Source of the DNA: Actinomycetes bacterium
GTDB taxonomy: Bacteria > Actinomycetota > Actinomycetes > Actinomycetales > Micrococcaceae
Length of the DNA: 46,221 nucleotides
Direction: 5' to 3'
NCBI GenBank assembly: GCA_023426375.1
Contig: JAFAAV010000011.1
Span: forward strand, 1 to 46,221
Under the pieces are notes generated by a model. That model did no database searches. It was given only the letters and a program-made list of their open reading frames with translations, and had not been told where the DNA came from. Positions 16,402 to 24,607 of this stretch are shown here, piece after piece; positions within the stretch are counted from its first letter, which is position 1; each line of letters begins with the position of its first letter. The position numbers and the translations under genes are program-made.

Positions 16402-16411
16402 GTGTATACAC
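16402..16411. promoter_or_regulatory. GntR-type operator 1 (gntR side)
   Basis: GTGTATACAC is a perfect 10-bp palindrome 35 bases before the gntR start. The embedded TATACA may itself be the -10 of the gntR-prpDBC promoter, so binding would block RNA polymerase. Confidence 0.65.
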
Positions 16412-16464
16412 AGACGCCTTGAATGGGCGAGTCTTTCGGGAAATAATCCGGAAAATTCGAATGT

Positions 16465-16474
16465 GTGTATACAA
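16465..16474. promoter_or_regulatory. GntR-type operator 2 (prpE side)
   Basis: A second TGTATACA (16466-16473) repeats operator 1 exactly, 63 bases away (about six helical turns). Its TATACA may be the prpE -10, which would leave a leader of about 75 bases before ATG 16555. Confidence 0.65.
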
Positions 16475-16554
16475 ACCTATTGAAAGGTGTGATTCACAAC
16501 ACTAGCCTGGAACCAAGGCCGTCAAACGAGTCCAACAATGATGTCGGAGTGATC

Positions 16555-18477
16555 ATGTCCCAGGCTACGTACGCATCCATTTACGAGAACAGTGTCAGCA
16601 ATCCGGAACAGTTCTGGCTCGACGCTGCACAGGCCGTCGAGTGGGTCACCCCGCCCACCAAGGCTCTCGATGACTCCCAAGCGCCCATGTACCGGTGGTT
16701 CCCTGACGCGGAGTTGAACACGTGCGCCAACGCACTGGACCGCCATGTGGAAGCCGGTCACGGGGACCGTACCGCGCTGATCTACGACTCGGCCGTGTTG
16801 GGCATCCAGGAAGAGATCTCCTACAGCGAGCTACTCGAACGAGTGAAGCTGTTCGCCGGTGCGCTCGCGGCCCAGGGCGTGAAGAAGGGTGATCGCGTTC
16901 TCCTCTACATGCCCATGATCGCGGAGTCCGTGGTGGGCATGCTGGCCTGTGCCCGCTTGGGTGCTGTGCACTCGGTGGTGTTCGGCGGATTCGCTCCCCG
17001 GGAGCTGGCCAGCCGTATCGATGACTCCAAGCCCACCGTGATCGTGACGACCTCGGGCGGTGTGGAACCCAAGCGTCGAATCGAATACATCCCGTCGGTT
17101 GAGGAAGCCATCGAGATCAGTGACCACGCGCCGTCGGCGATCCTGGTCCACGAGCGCGAAGGCTTCGAGAACTCCGTGGCGGACGCGCGCGAACGCGCCG
17201 AAGGCGTCGATAACGCCCCCGCGTGGCTGTCCTGGACCGAGGCCTTGGAAATCGCCGAACCCGCGGACGCGGTGACCGTGGCGGCCACCGACCCGCTCTA
17301 CATCCTGTACACCTCCGGCACCACCGGTAAGCCCAAGGGCGTGGTGCGTGACAACGGCGGCCACGCGGTGGCGCTGACCTGGTCCATGAAGAACATCTAC
17401 GACGTGGGCGAGGGTGAGGTCATGTGGACGGCCTCGGACGTCGGCTGGGTCGTGGGCCACTCCTACATCGTCTACGCGCCGCTGCTGGTGGGCGCCACCA
17501 CCGTGCTCTACGAAGGCAAGCCGGTGGGTACGCCTGACGCCGGCGCGTTCTGGAAGCGCGTCAACGATCACGGTGTGAAGGCGCTGTTCACCGCTCCCAC
17601 CGCCCTGCGTGCAATTCGCAAGGCGGATCCCGAGGGCGATTTCGTCAAGGACTACGACATCTCGACGTTGGAAGCCCTGTTCGTGGCCGGCGAGCGACTC
17701 GACCCCGAGACCTATCACTGGGCTGCCAAGGTGCTCGGCGTTCCGGTGATCGATCACTGGTGGCAGACCGAAACCGGTTGGGCCATTTGCTCCAACCCGT
17801 TCGGCATCGAGAAGCTGCCGATCGTTGCAGGCTCGCCCACCGTTCCGGTGCCCGGTTACAACGTGGAAATCCTGGATCCCCTGGGCGATCCCGTGGCTCA
17901 GGGCGAAGAGGGCAATATCGCGGTCAAGCTGCCCCTGCCTCCCGGCACGTTGGCCACCCTGTGGGGCGACGACGATCGCTACATTTCCTCGTACCTCGAG
18001 GCGTTCCCGGGCTACTACGCCACAGGTGACTCCGGTTTCATCGATGAGAACGGCTACGTCTACGTGATGGGCCGTACCGACGACGTGATCAACGTGTCCG
18101 GCCACCGCTTGTCCACGGGCCAGATGGAACAGATCGTGGCCACGCACCCGGATGTCGCCGAGTGCGCGGTGATCGGCGTCAACGACCCGCTCAAGGGGCA
18201 GCGGCCTTCCGGCTACGTGGTGCTCAAGACCGGCTCCGAGATCAGCGAGGACGAGCTGGCCAAGGACCTGGTCAAGCTGGTGCGTTCAGGGATCGGTCCC
18301 GTGGCCGACTTCAAGGACGTGGCCGTGGTGGAAGCATTGCCCAAGACCCGCTCCGGCAAGATCTTGCGCAAGACCATGCGCCAGATGGCCGACGGTGAGA
18401 AGTACTCGGTGCCTTCGACCATCGAGGACGATTCGGTCTTGGAGGCGCTGCACTCGATCTTGGCACCCAGGAACTAA
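16555..18477 (+). CDS. prpE: propionyl-CoA synthetase
   Basis: ATG 16555 is preceded by CGGAGTG and gives 640 residues. In-frame GTG codons upstream fall in the operator region and are rejected. The enzyme activates propionate to propionyl-CoA through an adenylate (ANL superfamily). The P-loop is YTSGTTGKPKGVVRDNGGHA, whose RDNGGH ending is typical of PrpE rather than acetyl-CoA synthetase. Further motifs are DVGWVVGHSYIVYAPLL, WWQTETGW and YATGDSG. Lys602 in KTRSGKILRK is the catalytic lysine and the usual acetylation site. It supplies PrpC with substrate and is transcribed away from gntR-prpDBC. Confidence 0.94.
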   Translation: MSQATYASIYENSVSNPEQFWLDAAQAVEWVTPPTKALDDSQAPMYRWFPDAELNTCANALDRHVEAGHGDRTALIYDSAVLGIQEEISYSELLERVKLFAGALAAQGVKKGDRVLLYMPMIAESVVGMLACARLGAVHSVVFGGFAPRELASRIDDSKPTVIVTTSGGVEPKRRIEYIPSVEEAIEISDHAPSAILVHEREGFENSVADARERAEGVDNAPAWLSWTEALEIAEPADAVTVAATDPLYILYTSGTTGKPKGVVRDNGGHAVALTWSMKNIYDVGEGEVMWTASDVGWVVGHSYIVYAPLLVGATTVLYEGKPVGTPDAGAFWKRVNDHGVKALFTAPTALRAIRKADPEGDFVKDYDISTLEALFVAGERLDPETYHWAAKVLGVPVIDHWWQTETGWAICSNPFGIEKLPIVAGSPTVPVPGYNVEILDPLGDPVAQGEEGNIAVKLPLPPGTLATLWGDDDRYISSYLEAFPGYYATGDSGFIDENGYVYVMGRTDDVINVSGHRLSTGQMEQIVATHPDVAECAVIGVNDPLKGQRPSGYVVLKTGSEISEDELAKDLVKLVRSGIGPVADFKDVAVVEALPKTRSGKILRKTMRQMADGEKYSVPSTIEDDSVLEALHSILAPRN

Positions 18478-18495
18478 AACTGAATCGGATAAGAA

Positions 18496-18536
18496 AAGTG
18501 GGCGGCCTACCCAATGAGGCCGCCCACTTCTATTTA
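18496..18536 (+). terminator. prpE terminator
   Basis: AAGTGGGCGGCCT (18496-18508) and AGGCCGCCCACTT (18517-18529) form a perfect 13-bp stem with an 8-base loop. It is preceded by A-rich sequence and followed by CTATTTA, so it may act in both directions and also serve the convergent 18627 gene. Confidence 0.85.
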
Positions 18537-18626
18537 TCAGCGTAATAAATCCTGTAAATAGATTTCTTTCTCAGAATCAGAACTACTCCAAGGTCGAACT
18601 CAATCTAACTCAAGTCGAGTCTAGAA

Positions 18627-20132
18627 TTAAGCAGCACGCAGCATTCGCAAGAGGGATTCCAGCCGATTAAGAGTGTTGTCAGGGAGTGGGTCCGCGGAAA
18701 AGTGACTCAAGTTATTCCGAATGTCACGAGCGAAAGTTACTTCCTCCAGTATCAAGTCTCTGTCAAGAAATGAAAATGGTAGCGCATTCCACAATTCGTC
18801 CTCACGAATTAAGAAGGGGTAACCGCCCAGAGTCATTTCGGTATCGTCACTTATTTTAACCCCGAAGGATCTGATGCGCTCGGTTGTTAAGTTCGAACGA
18901 ACAGCTTCGCGAAGTTGCATCTCAATTTCTTCGATGTACATTAGTGGCAATCTATCAGCACTGAAACGGGCGCTCAGGTCTTCGGATGTAACTATCCCGC
19001 TAACTTGTTCGTTGTCTGTGACAAGGACCATCCCGTGTTGCTGAACTAGATCGACTACTTCTGATAGTGGTCTCGACTTGGGGACAGATATAGGCGCTGA
19101 AATCGCGGCATCTCCTACGACTGTGATTGATCTTCTAGATAATGCCGCATTGGCCAAAGACTCCCAAGTTAGAAGACCGGCGGGGCCACCTTCACTCAGA
19201 ACAAGTAGAAATGGCAGCCGGTCTTTGAGCATTTTTGTGTGTGCCGCCGAAATCGGATCATGCCAATCGATGCTTTCAGGCGGACGCTCGGCTGATGGTA
19301 ATTGAGAAACCGGAAATCGGTATCGCCCGCTACCAGATGTTGAGCTTTCTGCGCCCGTGGAGGAAGAACTCGCCGTATGAGGGCTGCTGCCTACTATTGC
19401 CGTAGTTTCTTGGCTGGAGTCCAGTTTCTCGATGTAGACCGCGTCATCTATACTGCCTTCGGTGAGCGATTCGGTTACGTTAAGTTCATGATTTTTAAGA
19501 GAATTTTCAATTAACTCTACTGTGCCAGCGGATCTACGCATCTGGCCCACGAGTTCTAGTAAGGTTCGAATTGGAACCTTTACTGGGGCTTCGTTTTTTA
19601 GTTCTTCAAATGTTATCGGGCCAGAATTTTTGATGGAACTATCTCCAGGGTCTGGCTCGCCTCTTTCGATAGAAGCTAAACGATTAACTGCATCATTTCT
19701 GGAGACTTCAAAAACTGTCGGTAATGCACCAAGAGTCGCCCTTAAATCCGGAAAAAATGTCTCCGAGGGGACTTGCTCGCGCTTCCATTGCACTTTTCTG
19801 CGTTGCCTGAATCCGGGGTCTGCGTCCGACCAATACTCATAATCAGATGTCACGCGACCCATTGCGAATCCGCCAATAGATTTTCTTGGTAATAAGACAA
19901 TATCTCCGGGTGCCATCTCCAAAACAAACCGGCTCAATTGGCCCGTCCAGTTACCGATCAAGTAGTTATTTTCATCTGGGTATGTGCGGATTACTTCGTC
20001 TTCAATATCGTGTCTCGTTGACGCATCGGACAAGTCTCCAATCTCTGGCCAGCCTGCAATTACTGAATTCTCTTCAAGTGCACGCTGTTCACGTTCACCG
20101 TCTGTTCCTGCTCGTACAACCCATGCTCTCAT
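18627..20132 (-). CDS. EVE-like / CBS-pair / HEPN-like multidomain protein (putative defence)
   Basis: ATG 20132 gives 501 residues. A TTG 24 bases upstream is possible but lies across the likely -10 box. Residues 1-152 (MRAWVVRAGTDGEREQRALE, MAPGDIVLLPRKSIGGFAMG, EVSRNDAVNRL) match the EVE/PUA-like N-terminal domain I know from Mrr-type restriction proteins. Residues about 175-238 hold a small helical domain (VPIRTLLELVGQMRRSAGTV). Ser-rich linker 240-277 follows. Residues about 290-392 look like a CBS pair (GLLTWESLA; VSGIVTSEDLSARF). Residues 397-501 form a helical HEPN-like domain with R472-N-N-L-S-H477 in ARDIRNNLSHF. Inference: nucleic-acid or nucleotide sensing controls an RNase effector. 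The gene is visibly AT-rich against its neighbours and stands alone, which suggests transfer. Confidence 0.7.
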   Translation of the reverse strand: MRAWVVRAGTDGEREQRALEENSVIAGWPEIGDLSDASTRHDIEDEVIRTYPDENNYLIGNWTGQLSRFVLEMAPGDIVLLPRKSIGGFAMGRVTSDYEYWSDADPGFRQRRKVQWKREQVPSETFFPDLRATLGALPTVFEVSRNDAVNRLASIERGEPDPGDSSIKNSGPITFEELKNEAPVKVPIRTLLELVGQMRRSAGTVELIENSLKNHELNVTESLTEGSIDDAVYIEKLDSSQETTAIVGSSPHTASSSSTGAESSTSGSGRYRFPVSQLPSAERPPESIDWHDPISAAHTKMLKDRLPFLLVLSEGGPAGLLTWESLANAALSRRSITVVGDAAISAPISVPKSRPLSEVVDLVQQHGMVLVTDNEQVSGIVTSEDLSARFSADRLPLMYIEEIEMQLREAVRSNLTTERIRSFGVKISDDTEMTLGGYPFLIREDELWNALPFSFLDRDLILEEVTFARDIRNNLSHFSADPLPDNTLNRLESLLRMLRAA

Positions 20133-20138
20133 GACCAA

Positions 20139-20144
20139 ATAGTA
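20139..20144 (-). promoter_or_regulatory. -10 box for the EVE-CBS-HEPN gene
   Basis: Read on the - strand, TACTAT (TANNNT) ends 6 bases before ATG 20132, the same geometry as the vanY-like gene. This suggests a leaderless transcript and supports that start. No good -35 is seen. Confidence 0.4.
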
Positions 20145-20478
20145 TCTTGTCTTCAAGGCTTTCGCTGGACACTCCCCGAAAATTTCGCAATTTTCAGCTG
20201 GGAATCAGGTGAGAGGTGAGCGCGGAGCATCCATGATAATGCATATGCATCTAGGCTGCTTTCCATTCAACCCAGGGTTGGGAAGTGGCAGCAGAGGCTC
20301 ATGACAGTTCATACTTGATCCGTAGAAGATCCGGTCACAAAGGCAGCTTCATGGGGAAATCCCCTCCGAGTCACTTCGTGTTTTCTGTGGGGCACTTGGA
20401 ATTTCAGCCGCTGTTCTTTGGAGCGCCTGGCCGTCATCTAGTTCAATATTATTGGCTAATGAAGCCTGAATTTGTTGC
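20145..20478. other. 334-base non-coding stretch
   Basis: This lies upstream of the EVE-CBS-HEPN gene and downstream of the response regulator gene. It holds a small hairpin (GAAAAT...ATTTTC, 20178-20195), the perfect palindrome at 20239-20250 and an AT-rich patch near 20440-20460. An 85-codon GTG-start ORF on + (20285-20542) overlaps the regulator gene 3' end and resembles nothing I know. I do not call it. Confidence 0.5.
20239..20250. repeat. 12-bp perfect palindrome
   Basis: ATGCATATGCAT is its own reverse complement and lies about 107 bases upstream of the EVE-CBS-HEPN start. It could be an operator for a dimeric regulator, but no other copy was noticed in the window. Confidence 0.4.
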
Positions 20479-21177
20479 TCACCCGTTCCAGCCGTACTCC
20501 AATTCGGGGCGTCCAGGTGTGCCGTGGCGAGAGCGCCGTTGAACGGTTCCCTTCTCGGTCAGGTGTTCGAGGTAGCGCCGAGCCGTGACTCGGGAGAGCC
20601 CCAAATCCTTGGCGAGCTCTGCGGCCGAACGGAACTGTCCAGCGTCTTGCAAGGCAGTCACTAAAGAATCGAGGGTCTCAGGGGAGAGTCCCTTGGGAAC
20701 CTTGGGCGGCGACTGGTCCTGCATCGTGGCGAAGGCCCGGTCGAGTTCCTCCTGGTCGAACGTGGTGGAAGCCGGTGTGGCCGCGGACAGCAACCGGTGG
20801 TATTCGGCGTAGGAGGCCAGCTTGCGTTCGAACACCGCGAACGTGAACGGCTTGATCAGATATCCGACCACTCCGAGTGCCGTGGCACCACGCACCGTTC
20901 CCGCATCACGGTGGGCGCTGACGATCATGAAGTCGACATCCACGCGGCGTGCTCGAAGGGTGCGCGCCACGTCCAGCCCGGACATGTCCGGCAGGTTGAT
21001 GTCCTGCAGCACCAAGTGCACGGGATCGGGGCCCGCGGCTTTCTGGATGATGGCCCGGGCCGCTGCCTGCCCCGTGAGCGCGACACCCACCACCCGGAAG
21101 CCAGGACACCGCTTGACATACTCCGCGTGGGCCGCCGCGGTGAGTTCTTCATCGTCCACGACGAACACGTTGATCAT
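20479..21177 (-). CDS. CitB/DcuR-family response regulator
   Basis: ATG 21177 overlaps the kinase stop (ATGA) and gives 232 residues beginning MINVFVVDDEELTAAAHAEY. A longer open frame upstream is inside the kinase gene. The receiver domain has acidic residues D8/D9, phospho-acceptor D59 in VLQDINLPDMSGLDV and K108 in GYLIKPF. The C-terminal helix-turn-helix region (DLGLSRVTARRYLEHL, then TEKGTVQRRSRHGTPGRPEL) is typical of the CitB/DctR group that controls di- and tricarboxylate uptake. With the adjacent kinase and dctA it most likely activates dctA when an external C4-dicarboxylate or citrate is present. Confidence 0.9.
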   Translation of the reverse strand: MINVFVVDDEELTAAAHAEYVKRCPGFRVVGVALTGQAAARAIIQKAAGPDPVHLVLQDINLPDMSGLDVARTLRARRVDVDFMIVSAHRDAGTVRGATALGVVGYLIKPFTFAVFERKLASYAEYHRLLSAATPASTTFDQEELDRAFATMQDQSPPKVPKGLSPETLDSLVTALQDAGQFRSAAELAKDLGLSRVTARRYLEHLTEKGTVQRRSRHGTPGRPELEYGWNG

Positions 21178-22817
21178 GCGTCGTCCCCTTCCACATCGCG
21201 GGCCGAGTCGTGCACGGGGATCTCCACCGTGAAGACCGCGCCCGCATCGTTGACGAAGCTCAAGCGTGTTCCCCAAGATTCCGCGATTTGAGACGCCAGG
21301 TACAGACCCACACCACGCAGGGAGCCACCGGTGGGTTTGGTGGAGACCCCGCGTTCGAACAAGGAGCCGGCCACCTCGGGATCCACGCCGGGGCCGGAGT
21401 CCGCAACGGTGAGATGAACGAAGCCCGGGCGGTCGGAGGGGGCCAGTTCCACCTCGACCGCGGGTTCTTCCCGGTCCTGGTTGGCCGCCGCCGCGTAGAT
21501 CGCGTTGTCCACCAGGTTTCCGACCACGCTCACCACCTCTGACGGGTCCGCGGTGGAAGCCGGTATTTGACCGTGCACGAGAACCTGCAGGTCCACACCC
21601 CGCTCGTGCGCTTCCGCGGTCTTTCCGAGCAGCAGCGCGGAGAGATAGGGATCGGCCACCGACTCAGTGACCGTTGAGCCCAGATCGCGGGTCACCGTGA
21701 GGTCGGATGCTGCGAACTCCAACGCCTGCGGATAACGCTCGAGCTCCAGCAGGGACACCACCGTGTGCATTCGATTGGCGTGCTCGTGGGTTTGCGCTCG
21801 CAGTCCGGCGGCCATGGTGCGCACGGTGTCCAGCTCGCCGGACAACCGCGTCAACTCGGTATGGTCCTGGACAATGAGCACCCGCAGCTTGGAATCACGT
21901 GAGGCCTTCACACACGAGACGATCAAGGTTCGGGTTCCCACGGTGCACCACTCGTCCAAGAACTCCCGTTGGTCATCGACGAGTTCCCGGATCACCGCGG
22001 GCAGAGTTTCGGAGGGCAGTGGTTCGTTCCTGCGACGCAACGTGACGGAACGACGCCGCGGGGCCGGGGCGGCGTCGTCGGCGTCGGGTGTCATGTCGAG
22101 TAGGTGGCGGGCGCGGACGTTGGCGAGGACCGGGCGGCCGAGCTGATCGAGAAGGACGAGACCCTCGCGAGCTTCGGCCAGAACGGCGCGGTTGAGGGCC
22201 TGTGAACGCACGAGTGATTCGGGTGCCTGACCGTTGGTGGCGCGGCTGAGATAGCGGGCCAAGACGTAACTGACAAGGGATGACATCACGAGTAGGGACA
22301 AAACGATCAGAGCTAGACCCGGAAGTTGCTGCCGGTTCTCCTGCGCGATCTGATTCAGCAGCACCCCGCTGGAGACCAGACCCACGATCGAGCCGTCTGT
22401 GTCATAGATGGGGGCGATCGTGCGGACGGAGGGGCCCAGCTGACCGGTCTCGGTGACCGTGTACGTCTCGCCCGCGAGTGCGCGGGAGCGATCGCCCGAA
22501 TACTCGTGACCCACGAATTCGGGGATGGCGTGAGTGAGGCGGGTGCCCTCGGGGGTCATGAGGGTGACGAAATCGATGTCGGACTCGTCCTCGATCCGAT
22601 GAGCATAGGCCTGCAGACGGGCGGTGGGGTCCTCGGACTTCATGCCGTCGCGAACGAACGGATCCTGGGCCATCACGGAGGTCGCCGCCCGGGTCACCGA
22701 CTCCGCACGCAAGGTCACCCACGAGCGGGTCTGCTGGATCATCACCAAGGCCACGACCACGGAAATGACGATCACCAAGCCCAGCTGCAGCGCCAGGAAT
22801 CGCTTGGCGAGTGACAC
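21174..22817 (-). CDS. CitA/DcuS-family sensor histidine kinase
   Basis: GTG 22817 is preceded by GGAGG plus 5 bases and gives 547 residues; the GTG 6 bases upstream overlaps this ribosome site and is less likely. Transmembrane helices at about 8-28 and 167-188 bracket an extracellular sCache-type sensor (DPFVRDGMKSEDP, RTIAPIYDTDGSIVGLV). A degenerate PAS-like region follows, then the dimerisation box AQTHEHANRMHTVVSLLELE with probable phospho-acceptor His344. The ATPase domain contains VVGNLVDNAIYAA (N box), VADSGPGVDPEV (G1) and GGSLRGVGLYLA (G2). This layout is that of citrate/C4-dicarboxylate sensors. It is translationally coupled to the regulator and divergent from dctA. Confidence 0.9.
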   Translation of the reverse strand: MSLAKRFLALQLGLVIVISVVVALVMIQQTRSWVTLRAESVTRAATSVMAQDPFVRDGMKSEDPTARLQAYAHRIEDESDIDFVTLMTPEGTRLTHAIPEFVGHEYSGDRSRALAGETYTVTETGQLGPSVRTIAPIYDTDGSIVGLVSSGVLLNQIAQENRQQLPGLALIVLSLLVMSSLVSYVLARYLSRATNGQAPESLVRSQALNRAVLAEAREGLVLLDQLGRPVLANVRARHLLDMTPDADDAAPAPRRRSVTLRRRNEPLPSETLPAVIRELVDDQREFLDEWCTVGTRTLIVSCVKASRDSKLRVLIVQDHTELTRLSGELDTVRTMAAGLRAQTHEHANRMHTVVSLLELERYPQALEFAASDLTVTRDLGSTVTESVADPYLSALLLGKTAEAHERGVDLQVLVHGQIPASTADPSEVVSVVGNLVDNAIYAAAANQDREEPAVEVELAPSDRPGFVHLTVADSGPGVDPEVAGSLFERGVSTKPTGGSLRGVGLYLASQIAESWGTRLSFVNDAGAVFTVEIPVHDSARDVEGDDA

Positions 22818-22874
22818 GTGCACCTCCGCAGTTAGTCCGATCGGGTCCGTCAGAACATCAATGTGACCGGCGCC

Positions 22875-22890
22875 ATGAACAGTATGAACA
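22875..22890. promoter_or_regulatory. direct ATGAACA repeats between the kinase gene and dctA
   Basis: ATGAACA occurs at 22875-22881 and 22884-22890, 9 bases start to start, about 75 bases before dctA. Direct repeats near one helical turn apart suit a response-regulator site. The link to the adjacent CitB-type regulator is inference. Confidence 0.35.
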
Positions 22891-22961
22891 CAACGCGACA
22901 GAACTCACAGCCCTGCGTGAGGCTAGTCACTATTCCAGCACTCGTGTTCTAAGGAGCCATC

Positions 22962-24389
22962 ATGGCCGATAATTCAACGGCACCGCGGTCAGCGTCGACC
23001 GTGTCCGGCGGGGCGCAGCGCAAGCCCAAGAAAGACCGGACCCACTACCTCTACATCTTCGTGATCGCCGGTGTGGTCATCGGTGCCCTGCTCGGCCTGA
23101 TCGTCCCGGACTTCGCGGTCACGTTGAAGCCCCTGGGGACCGCGTTCATCGCGCTGATCAAGATGATGATCGCTCCGGTGATCTTCTGCACCATCGTGCT
23201 GGGAGTCGGTTCGATCGCCCACGCGGCAACCGTGGGCAAGGTAGGCGGTATGGCCCTGGCCTACTTCCTGCTGATGTCCACGTTCGCGCTGTTCATCGGC
23301 CTGGTGGTCGGTAACATCGTGCAGCCCGGTAGCGGCCTGGACCTGGCCAACGCGAGCTACGACTCTGCCGGCTTGGCTTCGACCGCTGACCACGGTGAAG
23401 AGGGAACCATCGGGTTCTTGCTGGGCATCATCCCCACCACTCTGCTGTCCTCACTGACCGCGGGCAATATTCTGCAGACCCTGTTCGTGGCTCTGTTGGT
23501 CGGTTTTGCCCTGCAGGCCATGGGGGAGTCCGGCAAGCCCGTGCTTAAGGCCGTGACCTACATCCAGGCCGTGGTCTTCCGTCTGCTCATGATGGTCATG
23601 TGGGTTGCTCCGATCGGCGCACTGGGTGCGATCGCCGGCGTGGTCGGCGCAACCGGTATCCAGGCCATCGTGTCGATGATCGGCTTGATGGCCGCGTTCT
23701 ACGTCACCTGCATCCTGTTCATCGTGGTGGTGCTGGGCCTGATCCTCAAGCTGGTCTCCGGCGTGAACATCTTCAAGCTCATGAAGTACCTGGGCCGCGA
23801 GTACCTGCTGATCTTCTCCACCTCGTCCTCCGAAGCCGCTTTGCCCCGACTCATCGCCAAGATGGAACACCTGGGTGTCTCCAAGCCCGTAGTGGGCGTG
23901 GTGGTCCCGACCGGTTACTCCTTCAACCTGGACGGCACCGCGATCTACCTGACCATGGGTGCGCTGTTCGTGGCTGACGCTATGGGTACCCCGCTGGCGC
24001 TGGGGGAGCAGATCACCCTGCTGCTGTTCATGATCATCGCCTCCAAGGGCGCCGCCGGTGTTTCCGGCGCCGGTATCGCCACCCTGGCCGCCGGTCTGCA
24101 GTCCCACCGCCCCGATCTGGTGGACGGCGTTGGTTTGATCGTCGGTATCGACCGCTTCATGTCCGAGGCCCGCGCCCTCACCAACTTCTCCGGTAACGCC
24201 GTGGCCACCGTGGTGCTGGGCACCCTGGTCAAGCAGGTGGACAAGGACCGCGTGAACCGTGTGCTCGCCGGTCAGGAGCCCTTCGACGAGCAGTCCCTGG
24301 TCGCCGACCCGCACGCCTCACCCAATTCCGCCGAGCAAGCGCTCGAGGGCAATCCCGAGGTCAAGCCCCTGAGCCCGCAGAACGCCTGA
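22962..24389 (+). CDS. dctA: C4-dicarboxylate:cation symporter DctA
   Basis: ATG 22962 is preceded by TAAGGAG; 475 residues. It is a membrane transporter of the DAACS family (aspartate, fumarate, malate and succinate uptake with Na+ or H+). About eight transmembrane helices are visible, starting with YLYIFVIAGVVIGALLGL. The diagnostic serine-rich hairpin is FSTSSSEAALPRLIAKME, the substrate/ion region is VPTGYSFNLDGTAIYLTMG, and the second hairpin is SKGAAGVSGAGIATLAAGL. The C-terminal roughly 50 residues are hydrophilic. The flanking two-component system probably controls it. A strong terminator follows. Confidence 0.93.
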   Translation: MADNSTAPRSASTVSGGAQRKPKKDRTHYLYIFVIAGVVIGALLGLIVPDFAVTLKPLGTAFIALIKMMIAPVIFCTIVLGVGSIAHAATVGKVGGMALAYFLLMSTFALFIGLVVGNIVQPGSGLDLANASYDSAGLASTADHGEEGTIGFLLGIIPTTLLSSLTAGNILQTLFVALLVGFALQAMGESGKPVLKAVTYIQAVVFRLLMMVMWVAPIGALGAIAGVVGATGIQAIVSMIGLMAAFYVTCILFIVVVLGLILKLVSGVNIFKLMKYLGREYLLIFSTSSSEAALPRLIAKMEHLGVSKPVVGVVVPTGYSFNLDGTAIYLTMGALFVADAMGTPLALGEQITLLLFMIIASKGAAGVSGAGIATLAAGLQSHRPDLVDGVGLIVGIDRFMSEARALTNFSGNAVATVVLGTLVKQVDKDRVNRVLAGQEPFDEQSLVADPHASPNSAEQALEGNPEVKPLSPQNA

Positions 24390-24414
24390 TTACGACGTCG
24401 CTCCAAGACTCGTC

Positions 24415-24450
24415 ATGTCCCCTCCGGTCACCGACCGGAGGGGACATTTC
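24415..24450. terminator. dctA terminator
   Basis: The 15-bp arms at 24415-24429 and 24433-24447 pair perfectly around the loop ACC and are followed by TTTC. Confidence 0.85.
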
Positions 24451-24553
24451 GTGTTCCGACTCTCGACATGCACGGCGCGGATACCCACCTGCACGAACCG
24501 TCAGGTTCAGCAACCAGGGTGACCTCGGTTGGTTCGCTCCCGCGTGACGGCGG

Positions 24554-24559
24554 TAGTGT
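24554..24559 (+). promoter_or_regulatory. possible -10 box for the parA-scpA-scpB-rluB-tyrA-cmk-der operon
   Basis: TAGTGT (TANNNT) lies about 50 bases before GTG 24608, in the only gap upstream of this seven-gene run. The -35 is weak (TTGGTT at 24529, spacing 19). Confidence 0.3.
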
Positions 24560-24607
24560 AGTGCGTTGAGACCTGACCAGTGACTTGAGGAAAGCAGGCC
24601 GTAGCAC

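Noticed and set aside
16465..16554. Longer N-terminus for PrpE from GTG 16465
   Set aside because: It would start inside operator 2. The family N-terminus and a ribosome site fit ATG 16555.
20285..20542. 85-codon ORF on + upstream of the response regulator's end
   Set aside because: It overlaps the 3' end of the regulator gene and has no ribosome site or recognisable similarity. It is kept only as a remark.
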